A stretch of DNA of 64,000 bases from Mycolicibacterium rhodesiae (GCF_002086695.1 NZ_MVIH01000006.1:1-64000), one strand, 5' to 3'; positions 9,423-18,563 are shown, counted from the first letter of the stretch. Notes: generated by a model not told the origin, from the sequence alone. A program made the numbers and translations.

Positions 9423-9439
9423 ATCAATCGCTTGACTTA
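9420..9439. promoter_or_regulatory. Palindromic operator 2, overlapping the SDR stop codon
   Basis: TAAATCAATCGCTTGACTTA, 16 of 20 positions self-complementary and nearly identical to the site at 8518-8537. It starts at the SDR stop codon and lies 30 bases before the TetR ATG, which fits autoregulation of TetR and the ferredoxin-P450 genes behind it. Confidence 0.65.
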
Positions 9440-9468
9440 ATCGCGATCAGGGCGTTGACTGGCGTGCG

Positions 9469-10134
9469 ATGACCACCGCCACCACCACTGGGAGCACCCG
9501 TACCGATCGGGCGAGTCTCACCCGCGAAGCGATCCTCACCGCCGCCGAGCGGCTCTTCGCCGAACACGGCGTCTTCGCCGTCTCCAACCGTCAGGTCAGC
9601 GAGGCCGCCGGGCAGGGCAACAATGCGGCCGTCGGCTACCACTTCGGTACCAAGACCGACCTGGTCCGCGCGATCGAACACAAGCACGCCGTTCCGGTGG
9701 AGAAGCTGCGTGAGGAGCGGATCGCCGCGATGCCCGGCAGCGGAATCGGCCTGCGCGACTGGGTCGAATGTCTGGTGCTGCCGCTGACCGATCACCTGAC
9801 CGAGTTGGGCAACCCCACCTGGTATGCCCGGTTTGCCGCGCAGGTGATGGCCGACCCGGCGTACCAGAAGACGGTCACCCGTGACGCGCTGGCATTGCCT
9901 GCCCTGATCACTGTGGTGGAGGGCATCAACCGGTGCCTGCCGGACGTGCCGGGCCATGTCCGAATGGAACGCAACATCATGGCGCGCAACCTGTTGATGC
10001 ACACCTGCGCGGAATACGAGCGGGCCCTCGCCGAGGACTCGCCGCTGCCTCTGACCAATTGGCGCACAGCCGCTTCCGGACTCGTCGACGCGATCGTCGG
10101 ACTGTGGCTGGCTCCTGTGACACGACAAGGCTAG
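9469..10134 (+). CDS. TetR-family transcriptional regulator
   Basis: A 221-residue TetR repressor. The helix-turn-helix lies at about residues 14-60 (SLTREAILTAAERLFAEHG, then VSEAAGQGNNAAVGYHFG), followed by an all-helical ligand domain. It is the first gene of a run ferredoxin, P450, amidohydrolase and so on with very short spacing, and two copies of a palindrome lie in front of it and of the divergent SDR region. It probably senses the substrate of the pathway or a CoA ester and derepresses these genes. The GNNAAVGYHFG segment resembles regulators of mycobacterial catabolic clusters in general; I cannot name an orthologue. Confidence 0.88.
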   Translation: MTTATTTGSTRTDRASLTREAILTAAERLFAEHGVFAVSNRQVSEAAGQGNNAAVGYHFGTKTDLVRAIEHKHAVPVEKLREERIAAMPGSGIGLRDWVECLVLPLTDHLTELGNPTWYARFAAQVMADPAYQKTVTRDALALPALITVVEGINRCLPDVPGHVRMERNIMARNLLMHTCAEYERALAEDSPLPLTNWRTAASGLVDAIVGLWLAPVTRQG

Positions 10135-10141
10135 AACCACG

Positions 10142-10336
10142 ATGAAGGTCACCGTCGACCAGGACAAGTGCGTTTCCTCCGGCCAATGCGTGCTCAACGC
10201 GGCCGAGGTCTTCGATCAGCGTGACTCCGACGGTGTCGTGGTGCTGCTCGAAACCAACCCGCCTGCCGATCAGGAAGACAACGCGCGCCGGGCGGCCGCG
10301 GCCTGTCCTGCGCAGGCCATCTACGTCGAGGAGTGA
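10142..10336 (+). CDS. [3Fe-4S]-type ferredoxin, P450 redox partner
   Basis: A 64-residue ferredoxin with only three cluster cysteines visible: Cys10 and Cys16 (CVSSGQC) and Cys55 before proline. This is the pattern of single [3Fe-4S] ferredoxins that feed actinobacterial P450s. Such small acidic proteins carry one electron at a time from a reductase to the P450. It lies 7 bases after TetR and 3 bases before the P450 at 10340, so that P450 is the obvious partner; it may also serve the P450 at 970-2151, which has none. No ferredoxin reductase is present in the cluster. Confidence 0.9.
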   Translation: MKVTVDQDKCVSSGQCVLNAAEVFDQRDSDGVVVLLETNPPADQEDNARRAAAACPAQAIYVEE

Positions 10337-10339
10337 GGC

Positions 10340-11581
10340 ATGTCGGACACATTGACGTCTGAGGAAACCGAGGCGGCGACCGGCCCGGAGTATCCGATGG
10401 AGCGCACCGGGCGGTGCCCGTTCGCGCCGCCGGAACAGGTGATGGAGTTGGCCGCCGCCGCACCGCTGAGCCGGGTCCGCATCTGGGACGGCAGCACCCC
10501 GTGGCTGATCACCGGCTACGCCGAAGCCCGAACGCTGTTCGCCGATCCGAGGGTCAGCGTCGACGACCGACGCTCCGGCTTCCCGCATTGGAACGAGCAC
10601 ATGCTCTCCACGGTGGACAAGCGCCCCCGCTCGGTGTTCACCGCCGACGCCGAAGAGCACACCTTCTACCGCCGAATGCTCTCGAAACCCTTCACCTTCA
10701 AGCGAGTTGAGGGCCTGCGGCCGGCGATCCAGAAGATCACCGACGACGCCATCGACAAGATCCTGGCGGGCCCGCAGCCCGCGGAACTGGTCACCGCGCT
10801 CGCGCTACCGGTGCCGACCGAAGTGATCTGCGAAATGCTCGGCGTGCCCTACGAAGACCACGGTTTCTTCCAGGAGCATGCCAACGTCGGGTTGGCGCGT
10901 TATGCCAAGCCCGAGGACAGCATGAAGGGCGCGATGAGCCTGGCGAAGTACCTGTCGAACCTGGTCGAAACCAAGATGGACAACCCGGCCGAGGACGCGG
11001 TGTCGGATATCGCCGAACGGGTCAAGGCCGGCGAGATCAGCGTCAAGGAGGCCGCACAACTGGCCAGCGGCCTGCTCATCGCCGGCCACGAGACCACCGC
11101 CAACATGATCGGCATCGGAGTGCTGGCTCTGCTGGAGAACCCCGAACAAGCTGCGATCGTGCGTGATGCCGACGATCCCAAAGTCGTCGCCAACGCCGTC
11201 GAGGAACTGCTGCGCTACCTGTCCATCATCCAGAACGGTCAGCGCCGCGTCGCGATCGAGGACATCGAGATCGGTGGCCAGACCATTCGCGGGGGAGAGG
11301 GCATCATCATCGACCTGTCCCCGGCGGACTGGGATGCCACGGCATTCCCGAATCCGGACCAGTTGCAGGTGCGGCGCGAGAACGCCCGCGAGCATCTGGC
11401 GTTCGGCTACGGCCGCCACCAATGCGTCGGTCAGCAACTCGCGCGCGCCGAGCTGCAGATCGTGTTCAGCACGCTCCTTCGCCGTATCCCGACGCTGAAG
11501 CTGGCCAAGCCGCTCGACGAAATCCCTTTCAAGAACGACAAATTGGCCTACGGCGTGTACGAACTGCCCGTTACCTGGTGA
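10340..11581 (+). CDS. Cytochrome P450
   Basis: A 413-residue P450 with I-helix AGHETTANM, K-helix EELLR and haem motif FGYGRHQCVG (Cys362). Together with the preceding ferredoxin it forms a class I electron-transfer unit. The N-terminal TGRCPFAPP segment is common in CYP105-like actinobacterial P450s that oxidise a wide range of lipophilic compounds, but I do not assign a CYP number. It would perform the entry oxidation of the pathway encoded downstream. The ATG follows GAGGAGTGAGGC. Confidence 0.9.
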   Translation: MSDTLTSEETEAATGPEYPMERTGRCPFAPPEQVMELAAAAPLSRVRIWDGSTPWLITGYAEARTLFADPRVSVDDRRSGFPHWNEHMLSTVDKRPRSVFTADAEEHTFYRRMLSKPFTFKRVEGLRPAIQKITDDAIDKILAGPQPAELVTALALPVPTEVICEMLGVPYEDHGFFQEHANVGLARYAKPEDSMKGAMSLAKYLSNLVETKMDNPAEDAVSDIAERVKAGEISVKEAAQLASGLLIAGHETTANMIGIGVLALLENPEQAAIVRDADDPKVVANAVEELLRYLSIIQNGQRRVAIEDIEIGGQTIRGGEGIIIDLSPADWDATAFPNPDQLQVRRENAREHLAFGYGRHQCVGQQLARAELQIVFSTLLRRIPTLKLAKPLDEIPFKNDKLAYGVYELPVTW

Positions 11582-11614
11582 ACGCTCCACCTCGACAGCC
11601 TGATTGGAACTGAC

Positions 11615-12778
11615 ATGACAACCGCAACGCTCTATCCCGCCGGTGGTCTCGGCGCCCCGAAGGACCGCCACGGACACGCCAAGGGTGACACCGGTTTGCC
11701 CGCCGGCACCGAGGTGTTCTCCGCCGATAACCACATCTCGCTGTCCGAGGACATCTTCTTCGACAAGTTCCCGGAAGAGCTCAAGGAGAAGGCGCCACGG
11801 ATCTGGTACGAGGACGGCGCATACATGGTCGGACGGGCCAAGGGAAAGACGTTCCTGCCCTTGGACTTCAGCCGGGTGCTCATGCAGTACGACGACCTGG
11901 CCGGAGCTGCCACCACCAACATCGATGCCCGCATCGCCGAACTCCGCGAGGACGGTGTGGACAAGGAACTCGCGTTTCCCAACGCGGTGTTGGCGCTGTT
12001 CCACTATCCGGACCTCGAGTTGCGCGAGCGGATCTTCCGCATCTACAACGAGCACATCGCCGAAGTGCAGGCCCGCAGCAACGGCCACTTCTACGGCGTC
12101 GGCTTGATCAACTGGTGGAACCCCGACGGCGCCCGCCGCACGCTGGCCGAGGTGAAGTCGTTGGGGCTCAAGACGTTCCTGATGCCACTGAATCCCGGCA
12201 AGGGTGAGGACGGCGAGATCATCGACTACGGCAGCACCGCGATGAGTCCGGTGTGGGACGAGATCGAGGCCGCCGGTCTGCCGGTCACCCACCACATCGG
12301 CGAAACCCCGCCGAAGACGCCGTGCGAAGTCAACAGCGTGGTGGTCGGCATGATGATCAACGTCGACGGATTCCGGGAGACGTTCTCCAAGTACCTGTTC
12401 TCCGGCATCCTGGACCGCCATCCGGGGCTGAAGGTGGGTTGGTTCGAGGGCGGCATCGCCTGGGTGGCCACCGCGCTGCAGGACGCCGAGCACCTGCTGG
12501 CCTCCTACCAGCACATGTTCAACCGCAAGGTGGAGCACGACATCCGCTACTACTGGGACAACCACATGAGCGCGTCGTTCATGGTGGACCCACTCGGACT
12601 CAAGCTGATCGACGAGATCGGTGTGGACAACGTCATGTGGTCGTCGGACTACCCGCACAACGAAAGCACCTTCGGTTACTCGGAGAAGTCGCTGCGGCAG
12701 GTCGTCGACACCGTCGGACAGGACAACGCGGTGAAGATCTGCAGCAGCAACATCAAGAAATTTCTGGGTGTGCAGTGA
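11615..12778 (+). CDS. Amidohydrolase_2 (ACMSD-type) family protein
   Basis: A 387-residue TIM-barrel metalloenzyme. The N-terminal SADNHI, the mid-protein HHIGE and the C-terminal SSDYPHNEST are the usual metal and catalytic segments of the amidohydrolase_2 group, whose members hydrolyse or decarboxylate carboxylated intermediates. In mycobacteria such proteins are often found in CoA-dependent catabolic clusters. A second homologue lies at 18621. The stop overlaps the start of the M24 peptidase gene (GTGA), showing translational coupling. The reaction is unknown: decarboxylase, hydratase and ring-opening hydrolase are all possible. Confidence 0.85.
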   Translation: MTTATLYPAGGLGAPKDRHGHAKGDTGLPAGTEVFSADNHISLSEDIFFDKFPEELKEKAPRIWYEDGAYMVGRAKGKTFLPLDFSRVLMQYDDLAGAATTNIDARIAELREDGVDKELAFPNAVLALFHYPDLELRERIFRIYNEHIAEVQARSNGHFYGVGLINWWNPDGARRTLAEVKSLGLKTFLMPLNPGKGEDGEIIDYGSTAMSPVWDEIEAAGLPVTHHIGETPPKTPCEVNSVVVGMMINVDGFRETFSKYLFSGILDRHPGLKVGWFEGGIAWVATALQDAEHLLASYQHMFNRKVEHDIRYYWDNHMSASFMVDPLGLKLIDEIGVDNVMWSSDYPHNESTFGYSEKSLRQVVDTVGQDNAVKICSSNIKKFLGVQ

Positions 12779-14013
12779 CCACATCGCTGACCGGGCCGGT
12801 ACGGTCCCTGGCTGACATCCCGGCACAGCCGGACCGTTCCCGCATGCGTGCCGAGACCGGAGCCCGGTTGCGGGCTGCCATGGCTGAACGCGGTGTCGAC
12901 GCGTTGATCCTGTTGGGCAACAACGCCGTCACCTACGCGACCGGCACCAGCTGGCCGCTCGGCGACGCCGGACTCTCGCACGTCGAGCGTCCCGTCGCGG
13001 TGGTGCTCGCCGACGACCCGTCGCCGCACCTTTTCCTGCCGTTCCGGGAAGGTGCCGCCGAAGAGACCGAGCTGCCGGCCGATCATCTGCACGGGCCGGT
13101 GTATCTCGAATTCGACGAGGGTGTCCAGTATTTCGGCACGGTGCTGGCCGAGCTGATTCCACGCGGCAGCACCGTCGCCGTCGACGAGCTCACCGGAGCG
13201 ATGCGCCGGGCGCAGGGCCGGCTGTTTCCGGGCGGCACGCCCGGCGACGCCGCGGTGGTGGTCGGTGCGGCCAAGACGGTCAAGACCGCCGACGAGATCG
13301 CCTGCATCTACAAGGCCGTGCAGATCACCGACACCGCGATGGTGGACGTGCAGAAGGTGCTCGCACCGGGAATCCGCCAGATCGATCTGTCGGCCGAATT
13401 CATGCGGCGGGTCTTCGAATTGGGTGCGGTGGCCAGCATGCTGGAACCCATCTGGCAGGTCATGCCCGACACAAGGGCCGACGGCGTGTGGACCACCCAC
13501 GGTGACCTGGCCCTGCCACTGCTGTCCACCGAGCGTGAACTGCGCGACGGCGACGTGCTCTGGACCGACGTGTCCATCACCTATGGCGGGTACTGCTCGG
13601 ACTTCGGCCGGACCTGGACCGTGGGCACCGCCCCGGATGCCCGGCAGCAGGCCAACTTCCGCAGGTGGCGCGACATCATGGCCGCCGTCGCCGACGTCAC
13701 CCGTGCAGGTGCGACCGCGGCCGATCTGGCGCGTGCGGCGATTGCGGCCAACGACGGCGCGAAGCCGTGGCTGCCGCACTTCTACCTGGGGCACGGCATC
13801 GGGGTCAACGCGGCCGAGATGCCGATGATCGGAACCGATCTCGGTGACGAATTCGACGAGAACTACGTACTGCAGGCCGGCATGGTGCTGGTCCTGGAAC
13901 CCGTGATCTGGGAAGACGGCACCGGTGGCTACCGCAGCGAGGAGATCGTGGTCATCACCGAGGAAGGCTGGATCAAATTGACCGACTACCCGTACGCGCC
14001 CTATGGCGACTGA
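12775..14013 (+). CDS. M24 family metallopeptidase (Xaa-Pro dipeptidase-like)
   Basis: A 412-residue pita-bread-fold enzyme with a creatinase-like N-terminal domain (to about residue 160). All five metal ligands can be traced: Asp265 and Asp276 (TDVSITYGGYCSDFGRTW), His340 (YLGHGIGVN), Glu375 (LVLEP) and Glu389 or Glu390 (YRSEEIVVI). So it could be a true metal-dependent hydrolase cleaving Xaa-Pro or another C-N bond. The GTG start overlaps the TGA of the amidohydrolase; the frame stays open further upstream but only as a shadow of that gene. A paralogue with broken ligands follows at once. Confidence 0.85.
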   Translation: MTTSLTGPVRSLADIPAQPDRSRMRAETGARLRAAMAERGVDALILLGNNAVTYATGTSWPLGDAGLSHVERPVAVVLADDPSPHLFLPFREGAAEETELPADHLHGPVYLEFDEGVQYFGTVLAELIPRGSTVAVDELTGAMRRAQGRLFPGGTPGDAAVVVGAAKTVKTADEIACIYKAVQITDTAMVDVQKVLAPGIRQIDLSAEFMRRVFELGAVASMLEPIWQVMPDTRADGVWTTHGDLALPLLSTERELRDGDVLWTDVSITYGGYCSDFGRTWTVGTAPDARQQANFRRWRDIMAAVADVTRAGATAADLARAAIAANDGAKPWLPHFYLGHGIGVNAAEMPMIGTDLGDEFDENYVLQAGMVLVLEPVIWEDGTGGYRSEEIVVITEEGWIKLTDYPYAPYGD

Positions 14014-15127
14014 GGTACTGGGCGACGACCGCGCCCTCCGCACCGGGCGGCGGAAGCGCGCGCTGGCCCAGATGGCGGCCCACGATCTGGACATCCTGAT
14101 CCTCGGCAGACAGTCGAACATCCGCTACGTCAGTGGCGCCCAACAACTCTGGGTGGCCGGGACACGTCCCTTCGCTCCGTCGTGTGTGCTGCTGCGCGAC
14201 GGCGCAGTGCACCTGCTGAGCACGTGGGACGAAGGCGTCCCCGAAGACATCCCGCACGAGAACCTGTACGGCATCGCCTGGAACCCGATGAACACCATCG
14301 AGAACCTGAAGAAGATCCCCGGTGCGTCCACCGCGCACCGGGTCGGCTCCGACGCGCTGTCGCCGGGATTCGCGCAGTTGTTGCCGATGGCGTTCCCCAA
14401 CGCCGAATTCGTTGACGGCGAGGCGGCCATGGGTGCGGCCCGGCGCATCAAGACGCCCGAAGAGATCGACGCACTGCGCGAGTCGGTCAGGGTGGCCGAG
14501 GTCGGTCTTGCCGCGGCCGCGGCCAACCTTCGAGACGGTGCATCGCTGTCGGACCTGACCGCGGTGCTGCTGGAAGCGATGACCGCCGGCGGTGTCAGTA
14601 CACCGGCCCATCAGGACGCTGTGTGGGTGACGGCCAAGGACCACCCGTGGCGGCGGGTCCGCGGTGACGGACGGGTCCACGACGGTGACCTGGTGGCCAT
14701 CGCCTCCGGCGTGCTGGATCGCGGATACATCGGTGAAATCGGCCGCACCCTTCCCGTAGGCGAGGTCACCGCGGGCGTCAGCTCGCTGTTCGAGCGCTCC
14801 GAGCGGCTGCACGCGGCACTGATCGGCGCATGCCGGCCCGGCGCGCCCAACGCGGGCCTGCTTACGGCGTATGAGACTGTCGGCGAGGCACTTCCGGTGG
14901 TTCCGGTGGCGCACGGCCTGGGTGTCGGATTCGACTCGCCGGTGGTCTCCCCGCAACTGGCGGCCACCGCGGCCGGTGAGCATCTCGAGCCCGGAATGGT
15001 GCTCGCTGTCACCGGTTACGTGTTCGAGCCCGGAGTCGGCGCGGTGTTCCGCCGTGATTCGGTGCTGATCACCGCGGACGGTTGCGAGGTACTGACGTCG
15101 AGTCCGGCGTCCAGTGCCCGTGGCTGA
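14003..15127 (+). CDS. M24-fold protein with degenerate metal site
   Basis: A 374-residue paralogue of the preceding gene, overlapping it by 11 bases. Aligned on the GY and GRT landmarks, the first Asp becomes Ala234, the second Asp becomes Glu245, the histidine is kept (His304 in AHGLGVGF), the first Glu becomes Thr337 (LAVTGYV) and the second Glu region reads FRRDS. At least three of five ligands are lost, so it is unlikely to bind a dimetal centre. It may be an inactive partner that forms a heterodimer with the neighbour, or it may use the fold for metal-free chemistry as creatinase does. Confidence 0.8.
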   Translation: MATEVLGDDRALRTGRRKRALAQMAAHDLDILILGRQSNIRYVSGAQQLWVAGTRPFAPSCVLLRDGAVHLLSTWDEGVPEDIPHENLYGIAWNPMNTIENLKKIPGASTAHRVGSDALSPGFAQLLPMAFPNAEFVDGEAAMGAARRIKTPEEIDALRESVRVAEVGLAAAAANLRDGASLSDLTAVLLEAMTAGGVSTPAHQDAVWVTAKDHPWRRVRGDGRVHDGDLVAIASGVLDRGYIGEIGRTLPVGEVTAGVSSLFERSERLHAALIGACRPGAPNAGLLTAYETVGEALPVVPVAHGLGVGFDSPVVSPQLAATAAGEHLEPGMVLAVTGYVFEPGVGAVFRRDSVLITADGCEVLTSSPASSARG

Positions 15128-16136
15128 ATCGCGGCGCCCGTCGGCCGAGGAGATCATCCTCTACGACAAGGACCCGAAGACCAGGATCGCGACGATCACC
15201 TTCAACCGGCCCGAATACCTCAATGCGCCGACCGCCGCAGCGCGCCTGCGGTATTCGGACCTGCTGTACCAGGCCGGGGTGGACGACCAGGTGAAGGTTG
15301 TCGTCATCCGGGGCGCGGGGGAGGATCTCGGCAGCGGTGCCGACCTCCCCGAATTCATGGAGTTGCAGAACGACGAGGACACCGGCCCCCGGCTCGGGGA
15401 GTTCCGGATCCCGGCCGGTGCGGTCGAATACCCCCCGCAGGGGACATATCGCCGCGGCGCCTCGGTCGGTGCCTGGTATGCCAGCCCGCAGTCTGGTATC
15501 CGCACGCTGCAGGACTTCAAGAAGATCTCGATCCTCGAGGTCAAGGGATACTGCTACGGCTGGCACTTCTACCAGGCCGCCGACGCCGACCTGGTGATCT
15601 CCAGCGACGATGCACTGTTCGGTCATCCGTCCTTCCGCTATTACGGATGGGGTCCCCGGATGTGGTGGTGGACCCAGATGATGGGCATCCGCAAGTTCCA
15701 GGAGATGGTGTACACCGGCCGGCCGTTCACCGCTGCCGAGATGTACGAGTGCAACTTCCTGAACAGCGTGGTGTCGCGTGCGGAACTCGAAGACGAGGTC
15801 AGCCGCTATGCCCTGGCCTGCGCGCGAAACCGGCCCACCGACACCGTTTTTCAGCAGAAGATGTTCTTCGAGGTGTTCAAGCAGTTCCAGGGTGAGTACC
15901 TGGGGAGCCTGCTCGGCAGCACGTTCGAGTCGCTGGGTGGCACGGCCGCACGCGACGAGGACGAGTTCGACATGCACGCGGGACTCGACTCGGGGCTCGC
16001 CGGCGCAGTGAAGGACAACGACAGCAAGTTCCCGCCGGAGTGGCGGCTGTCGAAGTCCGGACGCGCCACGGCCAAGCCCAAGAAAGCGAAGGCCGAGAAG
16101 ACCGAACCCAAGAAGACGAAAAAGAAGAAGAAGTAG
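15114..16136 (+). CDS. Enoyl-CoA hydratase/isomerase family protein with lysine-rich tail
   Basis: A 340-residue crotonase-fold protein acting on a CoA thioester (hydration, isomerisation or ring/C-C bond cleavage). The N-terminal core is recognisable (ITFNRPEYLNA, VVVIRGAGEDLGSGADL) and DADLVISSDDALFGHP follows the usual DLVIA region. Unusual points are an insertion with many aromatic residues (RYYGWGPRMWWWTQ, around residues 178-191) and a C-terminal tail with 12 lysines in the last 21 residues. GTG at 15114 or 15120 could be the start; both overlap the end of the M24-like gene. The stop lies two bases before the CoA-transferase start. Confidence 0.85.
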   Translation: MPVAESRRPSAEEIILYDKDPKTRIATITFNRPEYLNAPTAAARLRYSDLLYQAGVDDQVKVVVIRGAGEDLGSGADLPEFMELQNDEDTGPRLGEFRIPAGAVEYPPQGTYRRGASVGAWYASPQSGIRTLQDFKKISILEVKGYCYGWHFYQAADADLVISSDDALFGHPSFRYYGWGPRMWWWTQMMGIRKFQEMVYTGRPFTAAEMYECNFLNSVVSRAELEDEVSRYALACARNRPTDTVFQQKMFFEVFKQFQGEYLGSLLGSTFESLGGTAARDEDEFDMHAGLDSGLAGAVKDNDSKFPPEWRLSKSGRATAKPKKAKAEKTEPKKTKKKKK

Positions 16137-16138
16137 CG

Positions 16139-18538
16139 ATGGCCGACTCGCCACTGACCGGCTTCGTCGTGGTCGATCTGTCCACCGGCATCCCCGGCGG
16201 GTACTGCACCAAGTTGCTCGCCGACGCAGGCACTGAGGTCATCAAAGTCGAGGCGCCCGAGGGTGATCCGCTGCGGCGATGGTCGGCCTCCGGTGCGCGG
16301 ATCGGGCCGAACGAGGACGGTGCGCTGTTCAGCTTTCTGGCCGGCGGCAAGCACAGCGTGGTCGCCGACCCGGCCCTCGACGACGATCTGCGCTGGATCG
16401 GCGACGTCTTGGCCGGCGCCGACGCCGTCGTCTGGTCACCGGGTTCACCGCTGGCCGACCACTCGGAGCTGGCGCCCGCCGCGGTGCACGCCGCCCATCC
16501 GCACCTGGTCGTCGCCGCGATCACACCGTTCGGTCTCGACGGCCCGTGGAGTGGCCGCCCCGCAACCGAATTCACGCTGCAGGCCTGGTCCGGCGGCATC
16601 GTCGGGCTGGGCCGCGGTGCCCCGGACCGCGCACCGGTCTACGTCGGCGGCCGGGTCGGCGACTACCTGTCCGGGGCGTATGCCAGTGCGGCGATCCTGG
16701 CGTACCGGATGCGGGTGCTTGCCGGCGGCGCCGGTGAGCTCATCGATCTGTCCATGCTCGAAAGTCACGTCATGGGTCTGACGTACTACCCGGTGACGTA
16801 CTTCGACATGCTCGGACGGCCCTGGCGCGACGCCCGCAAGCTGACCGTGCCGGGGGTCGCCCGAGTCAAGGACGGCTTGGTGGACGTCGGATGTGGCACC
16901 GCTCAGCAGTGGTTCGACCTGTGCGCGATGACCGGGCACGAGGAGTGGATCGACGAGAACGCGCCGGTGAGCATCACCGAGCAGGCCAGCTCGAAAGCCG
17001 ACGAACTGTACGCCTGGATGGCCGAGCACACCGGTGACGAGGTCCGCGAGCTGGCCACGGCGTTCCGGATCCCCAACGCGCCGGTCGCCACTCCCGACAC
17101 CGTCGAGACGCTCGAGCACTTCGTCGCCAGGAAGACGTTCGTCACCCACCCGGCCGGCTTCCGTCAGCCCGGCCATCCCTACCGGATCACCGGCGTCGAG
17201 TTGCGCCCGCCATCGCCTGCGCCGCGACTCGGCGAGCACACCGACCGGCATCGCCACGCTGCGCGCACACCCCGGCGGCCCGGCACTGCTCAAGATCGAT
17301 TGCCACTGCGCGGGATTCGCGTGGTGGATCTCACCACGTTCTGGGCCGGACCGTCCGCCACCCACCTGATGGCGCTGCTGGGTGCCGAGGTGATCCATGT
17401 CGAGTCCGCACGACGCCCCGACGGCACCCGGATGATCGCCGGGGTTCCGGTCACCGAAGACCAGTGGTGGGAGAGGCAGCCGATCTTCGCCGCGCTGAAC
17501 ACCTGCAAGAAGGACATCACCCTCGACCTGGGCACGGAACGCGGCCGGGAGCTGCTGCACCGGCTGATCGCCACCGCCGACGTGGTCGCGGAGAACTACA
17601 CGCCGCGGGTGCTCGATCAGTTGGGCCTGGATTACGCTGGCTTACAGCGCATCCGGCCAGATATGGTCATGTGCCGCATGCCGGGTTTCGGACTGGACGG
17701 ACCGTGGCGGGACAACCCCGCGTTCGCGTACGTGATCGAGGCCGCCGCAGGTATCAGCTGGCTCACCGGCTATCCGGACCGGAATCCGTACGAACCGTAT
17801 TCCGTCGGCGATCCCAACGCCGGGTTGCACGCGCTGAACGCGATCCTGCTCGCCCTCGAACATCGACGGCGCACCGGCAACGGGTCGCTCGTCGAGGCCG
17901 CGATGGTGGATGCGGCCCTCAACATCGCCGCCGAGCAGATCGTCGAATACACCGCCTACGGCGCGGTGCTCCAGCGTGCAGGCAACCGGGGACCGACCGC
18001 GTCGCCGCAGAACCTGTACCGCAGCAACGAGATCGACGAGTTCGGCCGAGACGACTCCTGGGTGGCGATCGCCGTCGAGACAGACGAGCAGTGGCAGGCA
18101 TTGCGCGGCGCACTCGGCGATCCGGACTGGGCAGCCGATCCCGAACTCGACACCGCAAGTGGCCGGCGCGCCCGCGAGGACGTCGTCGACCGACACCTGG
18201 GCGCGTGGTGCCGGGACCGCACCGGGGACGAGATCGTCGCCGCGCTGTGGCCTGCCGGTGTCCCGGTGGCCAAGGTCATCCAGCCGCACCGGCAGACCGA
18301 CCTGGAACAGCTTGCCGCCCGCGGATTCTTCGAAGTGCTCGATCACCCGGTGAACGCTCCGGCGCGATTCACCACGATGCCGTTCCGCCTATCCCGGCGG
18401 ACACCACCGATCCACACCGCGCCTGCACCGCTGCTCGGCCAGCACAACCACGAGCTGCTGACCGAACTCGGCTTGTCCGAACGCGACATCGCGGACTTGG
18501 TATCGGCCGGGGTGATCGGCTCGGGGCCGCCGGGCTGA
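16139..18538 (+). CDS. Two-domain CaiB/BaiF (family III) CoA-transferase
   Basis: A 799-residue fusion of two family III CoA-transferase domains, each normally about 400 residues and normally working as an interlocked dimer. Domain 1 (to about 380) begins with TGFVVVDLSTGIPGGYCTKLLADAG-type sequence and keeps an aspartate at the expected nucleophile site (LIDLSMLES). Domain 2 (from about 395) begins with LRGIRVVDLTTFWAGPSAT and has glutamate there (LVEAAMVDA). The fusion probably makes one interlocked unit that moves CoA between acids. The start ATG follows the lysine codons and stop of the hydratase (AAGAAGTAGCGATG), so the two are translationally linked. Confidence 0.87.
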   Translation: MADSPLTGFVVVDLSTGIPGGYCTKLLADAGTEVIKVEAPEGDPLRRWSASGARIGPNEDGALFSFLAGGKHSVVADPALDDDLRWIGDVLAGADAVVWSPGSPLADHSELAPAAVHAAHPHLVVAAITPFGLDGPWSGRPATEFTLQAWSGGIVGLGRGAPDRAPVYVGGRVGDYLSGAYASAAILAYRMRVLAGGAGELIDLSMLESHVMGLTYYPVTYFDMLGRPWRDARKLTVPGVARVKDGLVDVGCGTAQQWFDLCAMTGHEEWIDENAPVSITEQASSKADELYAWMAEHTGDEVRELATAFRIPNAPVATPDTVETLEHFVARKTFVTHPAGFRQPGHPYRITGVELRPPSPAPRLGEHTDRHRHAARTPRRPGTAQDRLPLRGIRVVDLTTFWAGPSATHLMALLGAEVIHVESARRPDGTRMIAGVPVTEDQWWERQPIFAALNTCKKDITLDLGTERGRELLHRLIATADVVAENYTPRVLDQLGLDYAGLQRIRPDMVMCRMPGFGLDGPWRDNPAFAYVIEAAAGISWLTGYPDRNPYEPYSVGDPNAGLHALNAILLALEHRRRTGNGSLVEAAMVDAALNIAAEQIVEYTAYGAVLQRAGNRGPTASPQNLYRSNEIDEFGRDDSWVAIAVETDEQWQALRGALGDPDWAADPELDTASGRRAREDVVDRHLGAWCRDRTGDEIVAALWPAGVPVAKVIQPHRQTDLEQLAARGFFEVLDHPVNAPARFTTMPFRLSRRTPPIHTAPAPLLGQHNHELLTELGLSERDIADLVSAGVIGSGPPG

Positions 18539-18563
18539 AGCCAACGCCGGGCGGAGGGACGTA

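Noticed and set aside
10805..12826. A 673-codon minus-strand frame across the P450 and amidohydrolase genes
   Set aside because: It lies antisense to two clear enzymes and shows no recognisable domain.
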